The notes beneath the pieces were generated by a model. It ran no database searches, was not told where the DNA came from, and saw only the letters and a list, made by a program, of their open reading frames with translations. A stretch of DNA of 64,000 nt from RYN-230 sp963851025. GTDB lineage: Bacteria > Actinomycetota > Actinomycetes > Streptosporangiales > Streptosporangiaceae. This document shows, piece by piece, positions 1 through 8,342 of the stretch; position 1 is the stretch's first letter; the number at the start of each line of letters is the position of its first letter. The DNA is taken from assembly GCA_963851025.1 (NCBI GenBank), contig CAWKOA010000033.1, positions 73,420-137,419 of the forward strand, read 5' to 3'. A program made the position numbers and the translations under genes.

Positions 1-28
1 CCTCGTCGAAGGGCATGGCCGGGCTCAT
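1..28 (-). CDS. 5' end of an unidentified gene leaving the window
   Basis: Only the first nine codons (MSPAMPFDE) are inside the window. An ATG at 28 reads leftwards and is preceded on the same strand by GGAGGGAG with five bases of spacing, a good ribosome-binding site. The residues do not identify a family. It would be divergent from the gene remnant starting at 262. Confidence 0.4.
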
Positions 29-261
29 CGGGACTCCCTCCGGTACGCCAGTACCCGGGCAGCAGCCAGGAGTATGTCACGGGCACTGTACGCCGGGGAC
101 GCTCCGGCAGCCTGCCCCGCGGCGGCGGCCGGGCCGGCCGCCGCAGCCGCCGTTCGTAGCGATACGTATAGTACTGACTACGCAAAGTGCCTGAATTGAC
201 CGGGCCCGGCCCGGCATAGGCGGGGGGCCGGCGGGGCCCGGCGTAGGGGGGTGCGTCGGCG
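29..261. other. intergenic region, probable divergent promoters
   Basis: No gene is supported here. The stretch around 155-195 is noticeably more A/T-rich than its surroundings (TACGTATAGTACTG...) and probably holds promoter sequence for one or both divergent genes. No clear operator or RNA was seen. Confidence 0.3.
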
Positions 262-1582
262 ATGCTGGCTCATGAGGTGCTGCCGGGGGCGCGGCCCCTC
301 TCCCGCGAGGACCTGAGCATCCTCGCCCTGGAGAACGAGACCGTGGCCGGGCACACCTGCAAGGTCATCATGCTGGACGGCACGCTGCGCCCTCGATGCG
401 CTGCGGGCGTCGATCGCCGGGCGGCTGCCCCGCGCGCCCCGGGCTGTCCATGCGGCTGGGCGAGATCGATGGCGAGCCCTGGTGGGTGCCGGACCCGCAG
501 GTGGATGTCACCGCCCACGTGGTGGAGGCGCCGGCCGGCCGGGGCCGCGGTCGGATCGAGGCCGGGTTCCGGGCGCTGGTCGCGGGCATCTTCGCCCAGC
601 ATCTGGACCGGTCCCGGCCGCTGTGGCGGATCGACGTGATCCCGCGGCTGGCCGGCGGCGGGAGCGCGCTGATCTGGCGCATCCACCATGCGCTGGCCGA
701 CGGCATGACGGCCATGCGCATGGCCAGCGCGGTGCTGTGGGATGAGGAGGCGGCCGCCGCGCCGCGCACCGCCCGGTCCCGCACGCGGCGGCGGGCGCCG
801 CGGGCGGCCCGGCCGGCCGCGCATCACCGGCTGGCCACGCTGCTGGCCGCCGCCCGGGAGGTGCCGCAGCCGTGGCTGCGGTCGCCGTTCGATGGGCACA
901 TCGACGGGCGGCGGTCGGTGGCCTTCACCGCTACCCGGCTGGACGAACTGCACCGCGTGGCGGCCGCCAGCGGACGGCGCGACCGTCAACGACGCGGTGC
1001 TGACCGTGGTGGCGGGCGGGCTGCGGCGCTGGATCGAGGCTCATCACGGCCACCTCGGCGCGGTCCGGGTGAAGGTGCCGGTGAGCCTGCACACCCCGCC
1101 GCCGCCCGGGAGCGAGCGACGCCCAGCCGGGCAACCGCGATTCGTTCTTCTGCCTCGACCTGCCCCTCGGGTCAGCCGACCCGCTGGAGCGCCTGGCCGT
1201 CATCCGGCACGCCACCCTGATCCGCAAGCAGGAGCACGACGCGCAGCACCTCGACGCGGTCATGCAGCGGCTCGCCCGCACCCCGCGGCTCAGCCGCTTC
1301 GCCGAGGACGTCCTGTCCCATCCCCGGTCCTTCGCGCTGAACGTCTCGAACGTCCCCGGGCCCCGCCGGCCGGTCCGCGTGCTCGGGGTCCCGGTCCGCG
1401 CGCTGTATTCGCTCGCCGAGATCGGCGAGCACCATGCGCTGCGCGTCGCGGTGGTGTCCCTGGCCGGCACGCTGAACGTCGGGCTGGTCGCGGACCCGAC
1501 CCTGCTGGCCGACGTCGACCACCTGGCCGCCGGCATCCAGGCCGAGGCCGCGGCGCTGATCGGCTGCCTGCCGCGCGCCTGA
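262..1582 (+). pseudogene. wax ester synthase/diacylglycerol acyltransferase (WS/DGAT), broken by several frame changes
   Basis: WS/DGAT enzymes esterify acyl-CoA to alcohols or diacylglycerol to make storage lipids. The N-terminal block (LSREDLSILALENETVAGH) starts in the frame of 262. The core with the catalytic HHxxxDG motif (IHHALADGM, near 680-708) is in a second frame. The part with TVNDAVLTVVAGGLRRW (about 985-1030) is in a third. The C-terminal half (SFALNVSNVPGP..., ending at 1582) is in a fourth. Frame changes lie near 385-392, 440, 970 and 1120. Joined together, the parts cover the whole family fold with no large deletion. Either this is a decayed gene or the assembly has several one-base errors. 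Confidence 0.8.
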
Positions 1583-1634
1583 CCGGCATCACCAGCGCTG
1601 TAACGACGGCCGCCGGGCGGCACCCCGGGACGGC

Positions 1635-1640
1635 TAGGGT
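1635..1640 (+). promoter_or_regulatory. -10 box TAGGGT of a likely leaderless transcript
   Basis: TAGGGT is followed by exactly six bases and then the GTG at 1647. There is no Shine-Dalgarno sequence. TANNNT-N6-start is the usual arrangement for leaderless mRNAs in actinomycetes. Confidence 0.5.
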
Positions 1641-1646
1641 GATCTT

Positions 1647-2399
1647 GTGAAGCCGTTCCTGCTGCTGGCTACCCGCCCCGAGGATGCCGCCGCAGACAGC
1701 GAGTACGACCTGTTCCTCCGCTTCGCCGGGCTCGGCGAGCGCGACCTGCACCGCTGCCGGCTGGAGCAGCGCGCGCTGGGCCCCATCGACCTGCGGGACT
1801 GGTCGGGCATCCTGCTCGGCGGCGGGCCGTTCAACTCCAGTGACCCGGAGACCTCCAAGTCAGCGGTCCAGCGGCGGGTCGAGGCCGATCTGCGCGGGCT
1901 GCTCGACCGGGTGATCGGCGAGGACTTCCCGTTCCTCGGCGCGTGCTACGGCATCGGGGCCCTCGGCAGCCATCAGGGCGCCGTGGTCGACCGCCGGCAC
2001 TCCGAGCCGGTCGGGGCCGTCCTGGTCACGCTCACCGCGGAGGGCCGGCAGGACCCGCTGCTGGGTGCGCTGCCCGCCACCTTCGACGCGTTCACCGGGC
2101 ACAAGGAGGCGATCAGCCACCTCCCGCGGCACGCCGTGCTGCTGGCCACGTCCCCCGGCTGCCCGGTCCAGGCGTTCCGGATCGGCTCCCGGGTCTACGC
2201 CACGCAGTTCCATCCCGAACTGGACGCGGACGGCCTGTCCACCCGGATCGACGTGTACAAGAACGCCGGGTACTTCCCGCCGGCGCAGGCGGACGAGCTC
2301 AAGGCCCGGGCCCACGCCAGCCGCGTCGTCCACCCGCACGCGCTGCTGCGCCGGTTCGTCCAGTGCTACGCCCGCCACCGCGTGGCGGGCAGGCCATGA
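1647..2399 (+). CDS. class I glutamine amidotransferase domain protein
   Basis: A free-standing 250-residue GATase1 protein of the GMP-synthase-like type, which releases ammonia from glutamine. The nucleophile Cys100 lies in FLGACYGIG and the His189/Glu191 pair in TQFHPELD, so the triad looks complete. Length matches stand-alone amidotransferases. GTG is chosen as start because of the leaderless -10 box six bases upstream; no RBS is present. The stop overlaps the next ATG (ATGA), so it is translationally coupled to the Tat esterase. The acceptor substrate cannot be told from sequence. Confidence 0.85.
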   Translation: MKPFLLLATRPEDAAADSEYDLFLRFAGLGERDLHRCRLEQRALGPIDLRDWSGILLGGGPFNSSDPETSKSAVQRRVEADLRGLLDRVIGEDFPFLGACYGIGALGSHQGAVVDRRHSEPVGAVLVTLTAEGRQDPLLGALPATFDAFTGHKEAISHLPRHAVLLATSPGCPVQAFRIGSRVYATQFHPELDADGLSTRIDVYKNAGYFPPAQADELKARAHASRVVHPHALLRRFVQCYARHRVAGRP

Positions 2400-3382
2400 C
2401 GGGCGCCGCGCCCCGGCTGTCCCGGCGGGCCGTCCTGGCCGGCGGGGCCGGGCTGGCCGCCGTGGCCTGCGTGGCGGGCGGCTACGAGCTGGTGCGGGAC
2501 GGGACGCTGCCCGGCCGGTACACGCTGGCCCGGATGACCGGCGCCTGCGGGACAGTCCTGCCGCGGCCGGCCGGGCCGCCGCCCGCCCGGCATGAGGTCT
2601 CGTTCTACTCCGCCTACCGGCGCCGCCAGGTGCGGATGGTGACGCTGATCCCGGCCGGCGCGGCCTCGCCGCACGGGCTCGGCGTGATGATCGGCCTGCA
2701 CGGGGCGGGCGGCACCGCGGCCAGCATGGCCGCCAACATCGCGCCGTCCATGACCCGGGCCCGGGTGACGGCGTTCGCGATCGTCTGCGTGGACGGCGGG
2801 GAAACCTACTGGCACGAGCACGCCGACGGCGACGACCCGGTCGGCATGATCGTCCATGAGGTGCTGCCGCGGGCCGCCGCGGCCGGGATGCGGACCGCGC
2901 GGGTCGGCGTCGGCGGCGAGTCCATGGGCGGTTTCGGCGCCCTGCTGATCGCCGAGCGCCTGGCCAGCGCCAGCGCCAGCACCAGCGCGGGCCCCAGCAC
3001 GGCCGCGGGCACCAGCTCCCCGGCGGCCGCTTTTGTCGCGGCCCTGTCGCCGGCCGTCTTCGCTACCTACGACGACGCGCACGCCGCCAACGCCGCCGCG
3101 TTCGACAGCCCGGCGAACTTCGCCCGCAACAACGTGTTCTCCGGCCTGCCCGCGCTGCGGCACGTTCCCGCGTACGTGGCGTGCGGGACGGACGACCCCT
3201 TCGCGCCGGAGACGACCCGGGTGCGGGCCCGGCTCGCGGCCCTGACCCGGCGCCCGGTGCCAGGCGGCATCATGCCCGGCTGCCACGATTCCGCGTTCTG
3301 GGGGCGGCACTGGCCCGCCGCCCTGGAGCTGATGGGCCCGCGCCTCGGCGGTCCGGCCCCAGGTCACTCGTCCGCGGCCTGA
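2396..3382 (+). CDS. Tat-exported alpha/beta-hydrolase (esterase family)
   Basis: A predicted secreted esterase of 328 residues. The N-terminus has a twin-arginine signal (LSRRAVLAGGAG then a hydrophobic run), implying export of a folded enzyme. The nucleophile is Ser176 in GESMGGFG, with candidate Asp266 in CGTDDPF and His297 in GCHDSAF, a complete triad. Residues about 183-207 are a Ser/Ala/Thr-rich low-complexity insert (ASASASTSAG...) that probably forms a surface loop. The start overlaps the amidotransferase stop. The 3' end overlaps the convergent gene by 19 bp. Substrate is unknown; antigen-85-like or polyhydroxyalkanoate/feruloyl esterase relatives are possible. Confidence 0.8.
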   Translation: MTGAAPRLSRRAVLAGGAGLAAVACVAGGYELVRDGTLPGRYTLARMTGACGTVLPRPAGPPPARHEVSFYSAYRRRQVRMVTLIPAGAASPHGLGVMIGLHGAGGTAASMAANIAPSMTRARVTAFAIVCVDGGETYWHEHADGDDPVGMIVHEVLPRAAAAGMRTARVGVGGESMGGFGALLIAERLASASASTSAGPSTAAGTSSPAAAFVAALSPAVFATYDDAHAANAAAFDSPANFARNNVFSGLPALRHVPAYVACGTDDPFAPETTRVRARLAALTRRPVPGGIMPGCHDSAFWGRHWPAALELMGPRLGGPAPGHSSAA

Positions 3383-3867
3383 GCCGGCGTCTCCTCGCCC
3401 CCTTCCGGGGCGTCGATGACGGGTACCGGGCTCAGGCCGATCCGCTCGGCGATCCGGGTGAGCAGCTCGTCCTGGGCCGCGAGGTGGCCCTGCACGTGCG
3501 CGACCTCGTGCAGGGTCGCGCTCGCGTCATGGAACGTCGCCTCGGCGCGCTTATCGGCCGCGGCGGCCTGCACGTTCTGGCCCACCATGATGACCGACAG
3601 CAGGACGAGCTGCAGGAAGGTCTGCGCGACCCACTGGACGATCGTCGGGGGACCGCCCCTGATCGCCGCCGGCAGGCTGATCAGGTCGAACAACGCGAAG
3701 GCGTACGCGCACCACATGCTGCCCACGATGGTGGTGACCAGCAGCGCCACTTTCGTGTTGAACCGGTTGACCGCCGAGCCCCGGGGCAGCAGATCGGCCA
3801 CTTTCACCGGGCTTTCGGCGAGCCGCGAGGCGATCCGTGGGTGCCGGATGTGCTGATATATCGCCAT
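3364..3867 (-). CDS. DUF1003-like integral membrane protein
   Basis: A 167-residue protein with two strong membrane segments (VALLVTTIVGSMWCAYAFAL and TIVQWVAQTFLQLVLLSVIM), a cytoplasmic-type N-terminus and a polar, helical C-terminal tail rich in Ala/Glu that may be a coiled coil. The core resembles actinobacterial DUF1003-like membrane proteins; function unknown. It converges on the esterase. Family assignment is by resemblance only. Confidence 0.6.
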   Translation of the reverse strand: MAIYQHIRHPRIASRLAESPVKVADLLPRGSAVNRFNTKVALLVTTIVGSMWCAYAFALFDLISLPAAIRGGPPTIVQWVAQTFLQLVLLSVIMVGQNVQAAAADKRAEATFHDASATLHEVAHVQGHLAAQDELLTRIAERIGLSPVPVIDAPEGGEETPAQAADE

Positions 3868-4026
3868 GACCAGACCTTCCGTCGAGTGGCGGGACGCATT
3901 TCCGGAGCGGGGCGGAAACTCCGCCAGGGTAATCTCCCGGCCCGGGCCGGGAGCCCGGGCTAGAGCGAAATGCCGGCCAGCCGGCGGTCAACCACCAGTC
4001 AAAATGGGATGGACCGGGGCCGCCCG

Positions 4027-4066
4027 CCCTGCGGCGGGCGCCGCCTTCCCTGCGGCGGGCGCCGCC
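4027..4066. repeat. two-copy tandem direct repeat upstream of amidase
   Basis: CCCTGCGGCGGGCGCCGCC occurs at 4027-4045 and again at 4048-4066 (21-bp period), just before the amidase RBS. Each copy is nearly self-complementary and could fold in the leader. Confidence 0.6.
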
Positions 4067-4091
4067 CGCCTGGCCCGAGGGAGAAGCGCGC

Positions 4092-5513
4092 GTGGACCTG
4101 TGTGCGAGCGACGCGATCACGCTGGCGGGGATGCTGCGCCGCCGGGAGGTGTCCGCCCGCGAGGTCACCGCGGCCCACGTGCAGCGGATCGAGTCGGCGG
4201 ACGGGGCGGTCAACGCGGTGGTGACCCGGACCTTCGGCGCGGCCATGGACCGGGCGGCCCGCGCGGACGAGGCGCTGGCCCGCGGGGCCGAGCCGGGGCC
4301 GCTGCACGGGCTGCCGGTCGCGCACAAGGACCTCCACGACACGGCGGGCGTGCGCACCACCTACGGCTCGGTGCTGTTCGCCAGCCATGTCCCGGAGCAC
4401 GACGCGCTCGTGGTACAGCGGATGGCGCAGGCCGGGGCGATCAGCCTGGGCAAGACCAACACGCCGGAGTTCGGCGCGGGCTCGCACACGGTCAACCCGG
4501 TGTTCGGCGCCACCCGCAACCCTTATGACCTGAGCCGCAGCGCCGGGGGGAGCAGCGGCGGCGCGGCGGCGGCCCTGGCGGCGCGGATGATCAGCCTCGC
4601 GGACGGCAGCGACCTCGGCGGCTCGCTGCGGAATCCGGCGGGTTTCTGCAACGTGGTCGGGCTGCGGCCCTCGCCGGGCCGCGTGCCGGCCTGGCCCGTC
4701 ACCGACGTCGCGGACGTTCTCGGGGTGGAGGGGCCGATGGGGCGCACGGTGGCCGACGTCGCGCTGCTGCTCTCGGTACTGTCCGGCCCTGACCCGCGGG
4801 TGCCGCTGGCCCTGGACGCGCCCGCCCCCCGCGTCCGGCCCGATCAGGTCGCGGGCCTGCTCGCCCGGGACCTGCGCGGCGTCCGGGTCGCCTGGAGCCC
4901 GGACCTCGGCCTGCCGGTGGAGCCGGCCGTGCGGGATGTGCTGGCCCCGGCCCGGCAGGTGCTCGCGGGCCTGGGCTGCGAGGTGACCGACGCGGCGCCG
5001 GACCTGTCCGGCGCCGACGAGGTGTTCCGGACCCGCCGGGCGTTCCGGTTCGCGACCGCCTTCGCCCCGCTGCTGCGCCGGCACCCCGGCCAGCTCGGCC
5101 CCAACGTGACCTGGAACACCGAGCGCGGCCTCGAGCTGAGCGTGGCCGACCTGAGCCGGGCCACGGTCCTGCACGCCGCGCTGGCCGGCCGGGTCAGCGA
5201 GTTCTTCGGGTCCTTCGACGTGCTCGCCTGCCCCGTCACCCAGGTCGTCCCGTTCGACGTCACCCTGGACTGGGTGCACGAGATCGACGGCCAGCCGCAG
5301 CGGACGTACCTGGACTGGATGGCGTCGGCCTACCTGATCTCGGTCACCGGGCTGCCGGCCATCTCCGTGCCGGCCGGCTTCACCCCGGACGGCCTGCCGG
5401 TGGGACTCCAGCTGGTCGGCCGCCGCCGGGCGGACTGGCCGCTGCTCCAGGTGGCGCACGCCTTCGAGGCCGCCACCGGGCACGGCCAGGTCACCCCGCC
5501 TGTCCTGCGCTGA
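4092..5513 (+). CDS. amidase signature family enzyme
   Basis: An amidase of 473 residues that hydrolyses a carboxamide by a Ser-cisSer-Lys triad. Lys79 lies in VAHKDLHD, Ser154/Ser155 in SAGGSSGGAAAAL, and Ser178 in DLGGSLRNPAG, so all catalytic positions are present. The C-terminal half is typical of the family and length is normal. A GTG start is used, with GAGGGAGAAG just upstream as RBS. It is a single gene, convergent with the small membrane protein at 5561. Substrate (aliphatic amide, aryl amide, peptide amide) is not predictable. Confidence 0.85.
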   Translation: MDLCASDAITLAGMLRRREVSAREVTAAHVQRIESADGAVNAVVTRTFGAAMDRAARADEALARGAEPGPLHGLPVAHKDLHDTAGVRTTYGSVLFASHVPEHDALVVQRMAQAGAISLGKTNTPEFGAGSHTVNPVFGATRNPYDLSRSAGGSSGGAAAALAARMISLADGSDLGGSLRNPAGFCNVVGLRPSPGRVPAWPVTDVADVLGVEGPMGRTVADVALLLSVLSGPDPRVPLALDAPAPRVRPDQVAGLLARDLRGVRVAWSPDLGLPVEPAVRDVLAPARQVLAGLGCEVTDAAPDLSGADEVFRTRRAFRFATAFAPLLRRHPGQLGPNVTWNTERGLELSVADLSRATVLHAALAGRVSEFFGSFDVLACPVTQVVPFDVTLDWVHEIDGQPQRTYLDWMASAYLISVTGLPAISVPAGFTPDGLPVGLQLVGRRRADWPLLQVAHAFEAATGHGQVTPPVLR

Positions 5514-5560
5514 CGGGGTTCACCGCTGCTGGCGGGGTGCACCGCCCGCGCCGGGGCCAT

Positions 5561-6016
5561 TCACCGGCTCCGGCGCAGCAGCGTGGCTGCGAGCCACCCG
5601 GCGGCGGCGGCCAGCGGCAGCTCGACCAGGACCGCCTCGGCCACCGCCAGCCGGTGATCCAGGCCGGGAGCCGAGGTGCACACGTCGAACCAGGCGTCGG
5701 TGAGCAGCAGCGCACCCCCGGCCGCCGCCGTCAGGCAGGCGCGGGGGTCGTCGCGGGCCAGCAGCGCGGCGGTGGCCAGCGCGGCCACCGCCTCCGCACC
5801 GTCCAGGCCGGTCCAGGCCAGCGACCAGTGCTGGGCCGTGACCGTGCCCGGCAGCGTCGCGCTGAGCAGCACGCACCAGGGAACCAGGAACCCGCCCACG
5901 GCCAGGGCGGCCCGCCGGGCCCGGCGGAGCAGGGCGGGAGAGGGGCCTGCCTGGCGGGCAGCTCCGATGACCGGGCGGGCCTGGCCGCCGCGGCGGGGCG
6001 GTGCGTCTGTTGTCAT
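5561..6016 (-). CDS. small multi-pass membrane protein under the ArsR-type regulator
   Basis: About 151 residues with four hydrophobic segments (AALAVGGFLVPWCVLLSA, AEAVAALATAALLA, CLTAAAGGALLLTDAWF, LAVAEAVLVELPLAAAAGWLAA). The ATG at 6016 is chosen because upstream in-frame sequence lies in the divergent promoter. It is transcribed away from the HTH gene at 6099 across an 82-bp region with a strong inverted repeat, so it is the likely target of that regulator. No family recognised. Confidence 0.65.
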   Translation of the reverse strand: MTTDAPPRRGGQARPVIGAARQAGPSPALLRRARRAALAVGGFLVPWCVLLSATLPGTVTAQHWSLAWTGLDGAEAVAALATAALLARDDPRACLTAAAGGALLLTDAWFDVCTSAPGLDHRLAVAEAVLVELPLAAAAGWLAATLLRRSR

Positions 6017-6032
6017 GACCGCCACCGTAGAG

Positions 6033-6080
6033 TTGCAGAGAAAATTATGCAAATAAATTTCTGCAGAACTATCTCTGCAA
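6033..6080. promoter_or_regulatory. operator between divergent genes (TTGCAGAGA inverted repeats)
   Basis: A perfect inverted repeat TTGCAGAGA (6033-6041) / TCTCTGCAA (6072-6080) flanks further partial copies (TTATGCAAAT, TTTCTGCAGAA). This 48-bp block is by far the most A/T-rich DNA nearby. Spaced TGCAGA half-sites between a regulator and a divergent gene fit an autoregulating winged-helix repressor. Confidence 0.7.
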
Positions 6081-6086
6081 TGGTGA

Positions 6087-6092
6087 TACGCT
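6087..6092 (+). promoter_or_regulatory. -10 box TACGCT, leaderless start for the HTH gene
   Basis: TACGCT is followed by exactly six bases and the ATG at 6099. No RBS is visible. The operator lies directly upstream and would cover the -35 region. Confidence 0.55.
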
Positions 6093-6098
6093 GCGCCC

Positions 6099-6671
6099 AT
6101 GACGATGACTCCGCGGCGGGTGGTCGGCGACGCCAAGCGCTGGAAGGCGATGTCGCATCCGCTGCGCCGCGAGATGCTGGCCCATCTCGACGAGCACGGG
6201 CCCGCGACGTCCACCACCCTCGCGGAGGCGCTCGGCGAGAACACCGGGACGACCAGCTACCACCTGCGGATCCTCGCCGACGCCGGGATCATCGAGGAGG
6301 TGCCTGAGCGGGCGAACGGCCGCGAGCGCTGGTGGCGCACGTTCCCCGTGGACATGCGCGAGCCTGATTACGACAGCCTGGACCCCGGGGAGCGGGCGGC
6401 GCTGGATGAATGGCGCGCCGCGCAGATCCCGGGTGAGCTCGAGCTGGTCAACCGCTTCATCCGGGATGTGCGCAAGCACGGCAGGTGGGCCAGGGCCTCC
6501 CGGGCCGGCGGCTACTACACCGCCGGGGACCTGGACGCGCTGCACGACGAGTACATCGCGCTGCTGCACAAGTACGGGCACTCCGCGCAGGACGCGCCGC
6601 CGGGGGCCCGGCCGATGACCCTGCGGATGTTCTACATCCCTGACGAGCCACCCGAAGGCGAGTCCCCGTAA
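6099..6671 (+). CDS. ArsR-like winged-helix transcriptional regulator
   Basis: A 190-residue regulator. Residues about 15-75 form a winged-helix domain of the ArsR/HTH_20 type (WKAMSHPLRREMLAHL ... TTLAEALGENTGTTSYHLRILADAGII). The rest is a charged helical domain ending in a short polar tail. No metal-binding Cys cluster is visible, so a small-molecule or stress signal is more likely than metal. It probably represses itself and the divergent membrane protein through the TTGCAGAGA repeats. The 3' end overlaps the convergent DUF1707 gene by 40 bp. Confidence 0.8.
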   Translation: MTMTPRRVVGDAKRWKAMSHPLRREMLAHLDEHGPATSTTLAEALGENTGTTSYHLRILADAGIIEEVPERANGRERWWRTFPVDMREPDYDSLDPGERAALDEWRAAQIPGELELVNRFIRDVRKHGRWARASRAGGYYTAGDLDALHDEYIALLHKYGHSAQDAPPGARPMTLRMFYIPDEPPEGESP

Positions 6672-7120
6672 GGGTGGCTCCCGTAGCCGCCCCAGCCACG
6701 CGACGCGCGGCGCCGGAACCGCCGCGCGAACACGAACGCGGCCAGGCCGGTCACCAGCCAGAACACCAGGAACAGCTTCAGGAACGCGAAGACCACCCAC
6801 CCGCCGGGGCCGGGGGCCAGCACCGCGAACAGCAGCACCAGCAGCAGCAGCGGGAGGAATCGCGGGCCGCGGCGGTGCGCGAGCCAGGGCCGCCCGGCCG
6901 GCTGCAGGCCCGGCGCGCCCGGCGCGCCCTGCGGCACCAGCAGCGGGTCCGGCAGGTCCGCCATGACGCGGCGGAGGTCCCCGAAAGTCTTCGCGTTCAG
7001 GGCCGCCGAGGTCCGCTCGTCCAGTTCCTCGGACGTGAGCCGGCCCTCGGCGTAGTGGTCGCGCAGCCGGGCGGTCACCCGTTCCCGGTCGGCGTCAGAA
7101 GCACGGATGCGCTCATCCAT
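6632..7120 (-). CDS. DUF1707 membrane protein
   Basis: About 162 residues. The N-terminal DUF1707 domain (MDERIRASDADRERV ... YAEGRLTSEELDERTSAALNAKTFGDLRRVMADLP) is textbook for actinobacteria. It is followed by two adjacent hydrophobic segments (FLPLLLLVLLFAVLA and WVVFAFLKLFLVFWLVTGLAAF) and a Gly/Ser/Tyr-rich tail. ATG 7120 is chosen because the domain begins there and AAGGGGAT lies upstream. It follows the PadR gene by 72 bp on the same strand and may be co-transcribed. Function is unknown. Confidence 0.8.
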   Translation of the reverse strand: MDERIRASDADRERVTARLRDHYAEGRLTSEELDERTSAALNAKTFGDLRRVMADLPDPLLVPQGAPGAPGLQPAGRPWLAHRRGPRFLPLLLLVLLFAVLAPGPGGWVVFAFLKLFLVFWLVTGLAAFVFARRFRRRASRGWGGYGSHPYGDSPSGGSSGM

Positions 7121-7192
7121 GGCTGATCCCCTTGCCTTGTCTTCTCGTTGCCTGCTGATCATCCGGCCCGGCCGCTCACGCCCGGGCCGCGC

Positions 7193-8002
7193 CTACTCCT
7201 CGTCGTCCTCGTCCGGGTCGTCGCTGGCCAGGATCTGGTACATCTGCCGACGGGTCCGTTCCAGCAGCTGCTCGGCGGCGCGGATCTGCTCCGGCGTGCC
7301 CGCGTGGGCCAGCTGCACGATGCTGCCGCCCAGCCGGGCCGCCTGCGCGAACAGGCCGGGCATCTCGCCGGGCTCGTCCTGCGCCATCGCCTCCCACGCC
7401 GGGCGGGCCGCGTCCGGGTCCTCCTCGATGTGGCGGCGCCCGGCCTCGGTCAGGCTGAACGTGCGCCGCCCGCCGGCTTCCTCCGCCTCGATCAGCCCCT
7501 CGTCCGCGAGCTGCTGCAGGGCCGGGTAGACCGCGCCGGGGCTGGGCCGCCAGGCGCCGCCGCTGCGCTCCTCGACCTCGGACATGATCTGGTAGCCGTT
7601 GCGGGGGCCTTCGCGCAGCAGGGCCAGGATGGCGGCGCGCACGTCACCGCGGCCGGCCTTCGGCCCGCGGGGCGGCGGAGGCGGGCCGGGCCACCAGCCC
7701 CGGCCACCCCCGAAGCCGCCCGGCGGCCCCCCGGGGCCGCCCCATCCGCCTGGGCCGCCCGGTCCGCCCGGGCCGCCCGGGCCGGGCCAGCCGAAGCCCC
7801 GCTCCCAGGGGCCGCCGCGCCGGGCCCAGGGTGCGCCCCGCCGGCCCGCCCGCTCGTGGCCTTCGTGCCCCTGACTTTCGCGGCCGGGGCCGGACATGCC
7901 GTGCATGGCGTCCCGGGCCTGGCCCAGCAGGGCCTCCGCAGCCTGGGCGACGCCGCGCAGGTAAGGACTGAAGTCACCGCTGGCACACGATGCCGCGCTC
8001 AT
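7193..8002 (-). CDS. PadR-family regulator with long Gly/Pro-rich N-terminal region
   Basis: About 269 residues. The first ~40 are helical. Residues ~65-115 are a collagen-like Gly/Pro/Trp tract (PGGPGGPGGPGGWGGPGG...). The PadR winged helix follows (VRAAILALLREGPRNGYQIMSEVEERSGGAWRPSPGAVYPALQQLADEGLIE) and then a helical dimerisation domain. The start at 8002 is supported by GGGAG with five-base spacing. PadR proteins are mostly repressors of neighbouring genes. Candidates are the DUF1707 gene downstream and the divergent catalase; a partial palindrome lies in its promoter. Confidence 0.85.
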   Translation of the reverse strand: MSAASCASGDFSPYLRGVAQAAEALLGQARDAMHGMSGPGRESQGHEGHERAGRRGAPWARRGGPWERGFGWPGPGGPGGPGGPGGWGGPGGPPGGFGGGRGWWPGPPPPPRGPKAGRGDVRAAILALLREGPRNGYQIMSEVEERSGGAWRPSPGAVYPALQQLADEGLIEAEEAGGRRTFSLTEAGRRHIEEDPDAARPAWEAMAQDEPGEMPGLFAQAARLGGSIVQLAHAGTPEQIRAAEQLLERTRRQMYQILASDDPDEDDEE

Positions 8003-8025
8003 CCGGACTCCCAAGTGATCCACTC

Positions 8026-8048
8026 GCGATACGATCCCGATATATCGC
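8026..8048. promoter_or_regulatory. palindromic site upstream of padR-family gene
   Basis: GCGATA (8026-8031) and TATCGC (8043-8048) form an inverted repeat. Inside the right arm is the perfect palindrome CGATATATCG (8038-8047). Its position 24-46 bp upstream of the regulator start suits autoregulation by the PadR protein. Confidence 0.5.
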
Positions 8049-8068
8049 TACCTTAGGTCGCCTTCCCG

Positions 8069-8173
8069 CGGATGGCAAACGGGGCCCGGAGCGCAGGTTG
8101 GGCCGCAGCCTCGCGGGCAGGGGGATAAGCGGGCAGGGGGACAAAGCGCACTCCGGGCCCCGTTTGCCATCCG
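8069..8173. repeat. 105-bp element bounded by 23-bp perfect inverted repeats
   Basis: The left arm 8069-8091 (CGGATGGCAAACGGGG...) and right arm 8151-8173 (...CCCCGTTTGCCATCCG) are exact reverse complements over 23 bp, and pairing continues inward with a one-base bulge (GCGC). The interior holds a 13-bp direct repeat GCGGGCAGGGGGA at 8113-8125 and 8129-8141. It lies between divergent padR and catalase genes, so it is not a simple terminator. No convincing target-site duplication was seen. Confidence 0.75.
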
Positions 8174-8342
8174 GCCCGGAGCAGGCGCCGGGCCGGCGAT
8201 AACCATCACCCTCCCGGGGCCGCCGGCGGCACGCACCGGGGATGCCGGCGGCGCGATCGGCGCCCGGCCCCCGGCCGGGGACCTGGGCTCCGGCAGCGGA
8301 AAGCCCGGCTGACGCAGTGCAGCGTGACGAGGAGGTATGGCA
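8174..8342. other. catalase upstream region
   Basis: No gene is supported here. With the inverted-repeat element it makes up the roughly 340-bp gap between the padR and catalase starts. A strong RBS (GAGGAGGT, ending 8336) lies at its right end. Confidence 0.4.
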
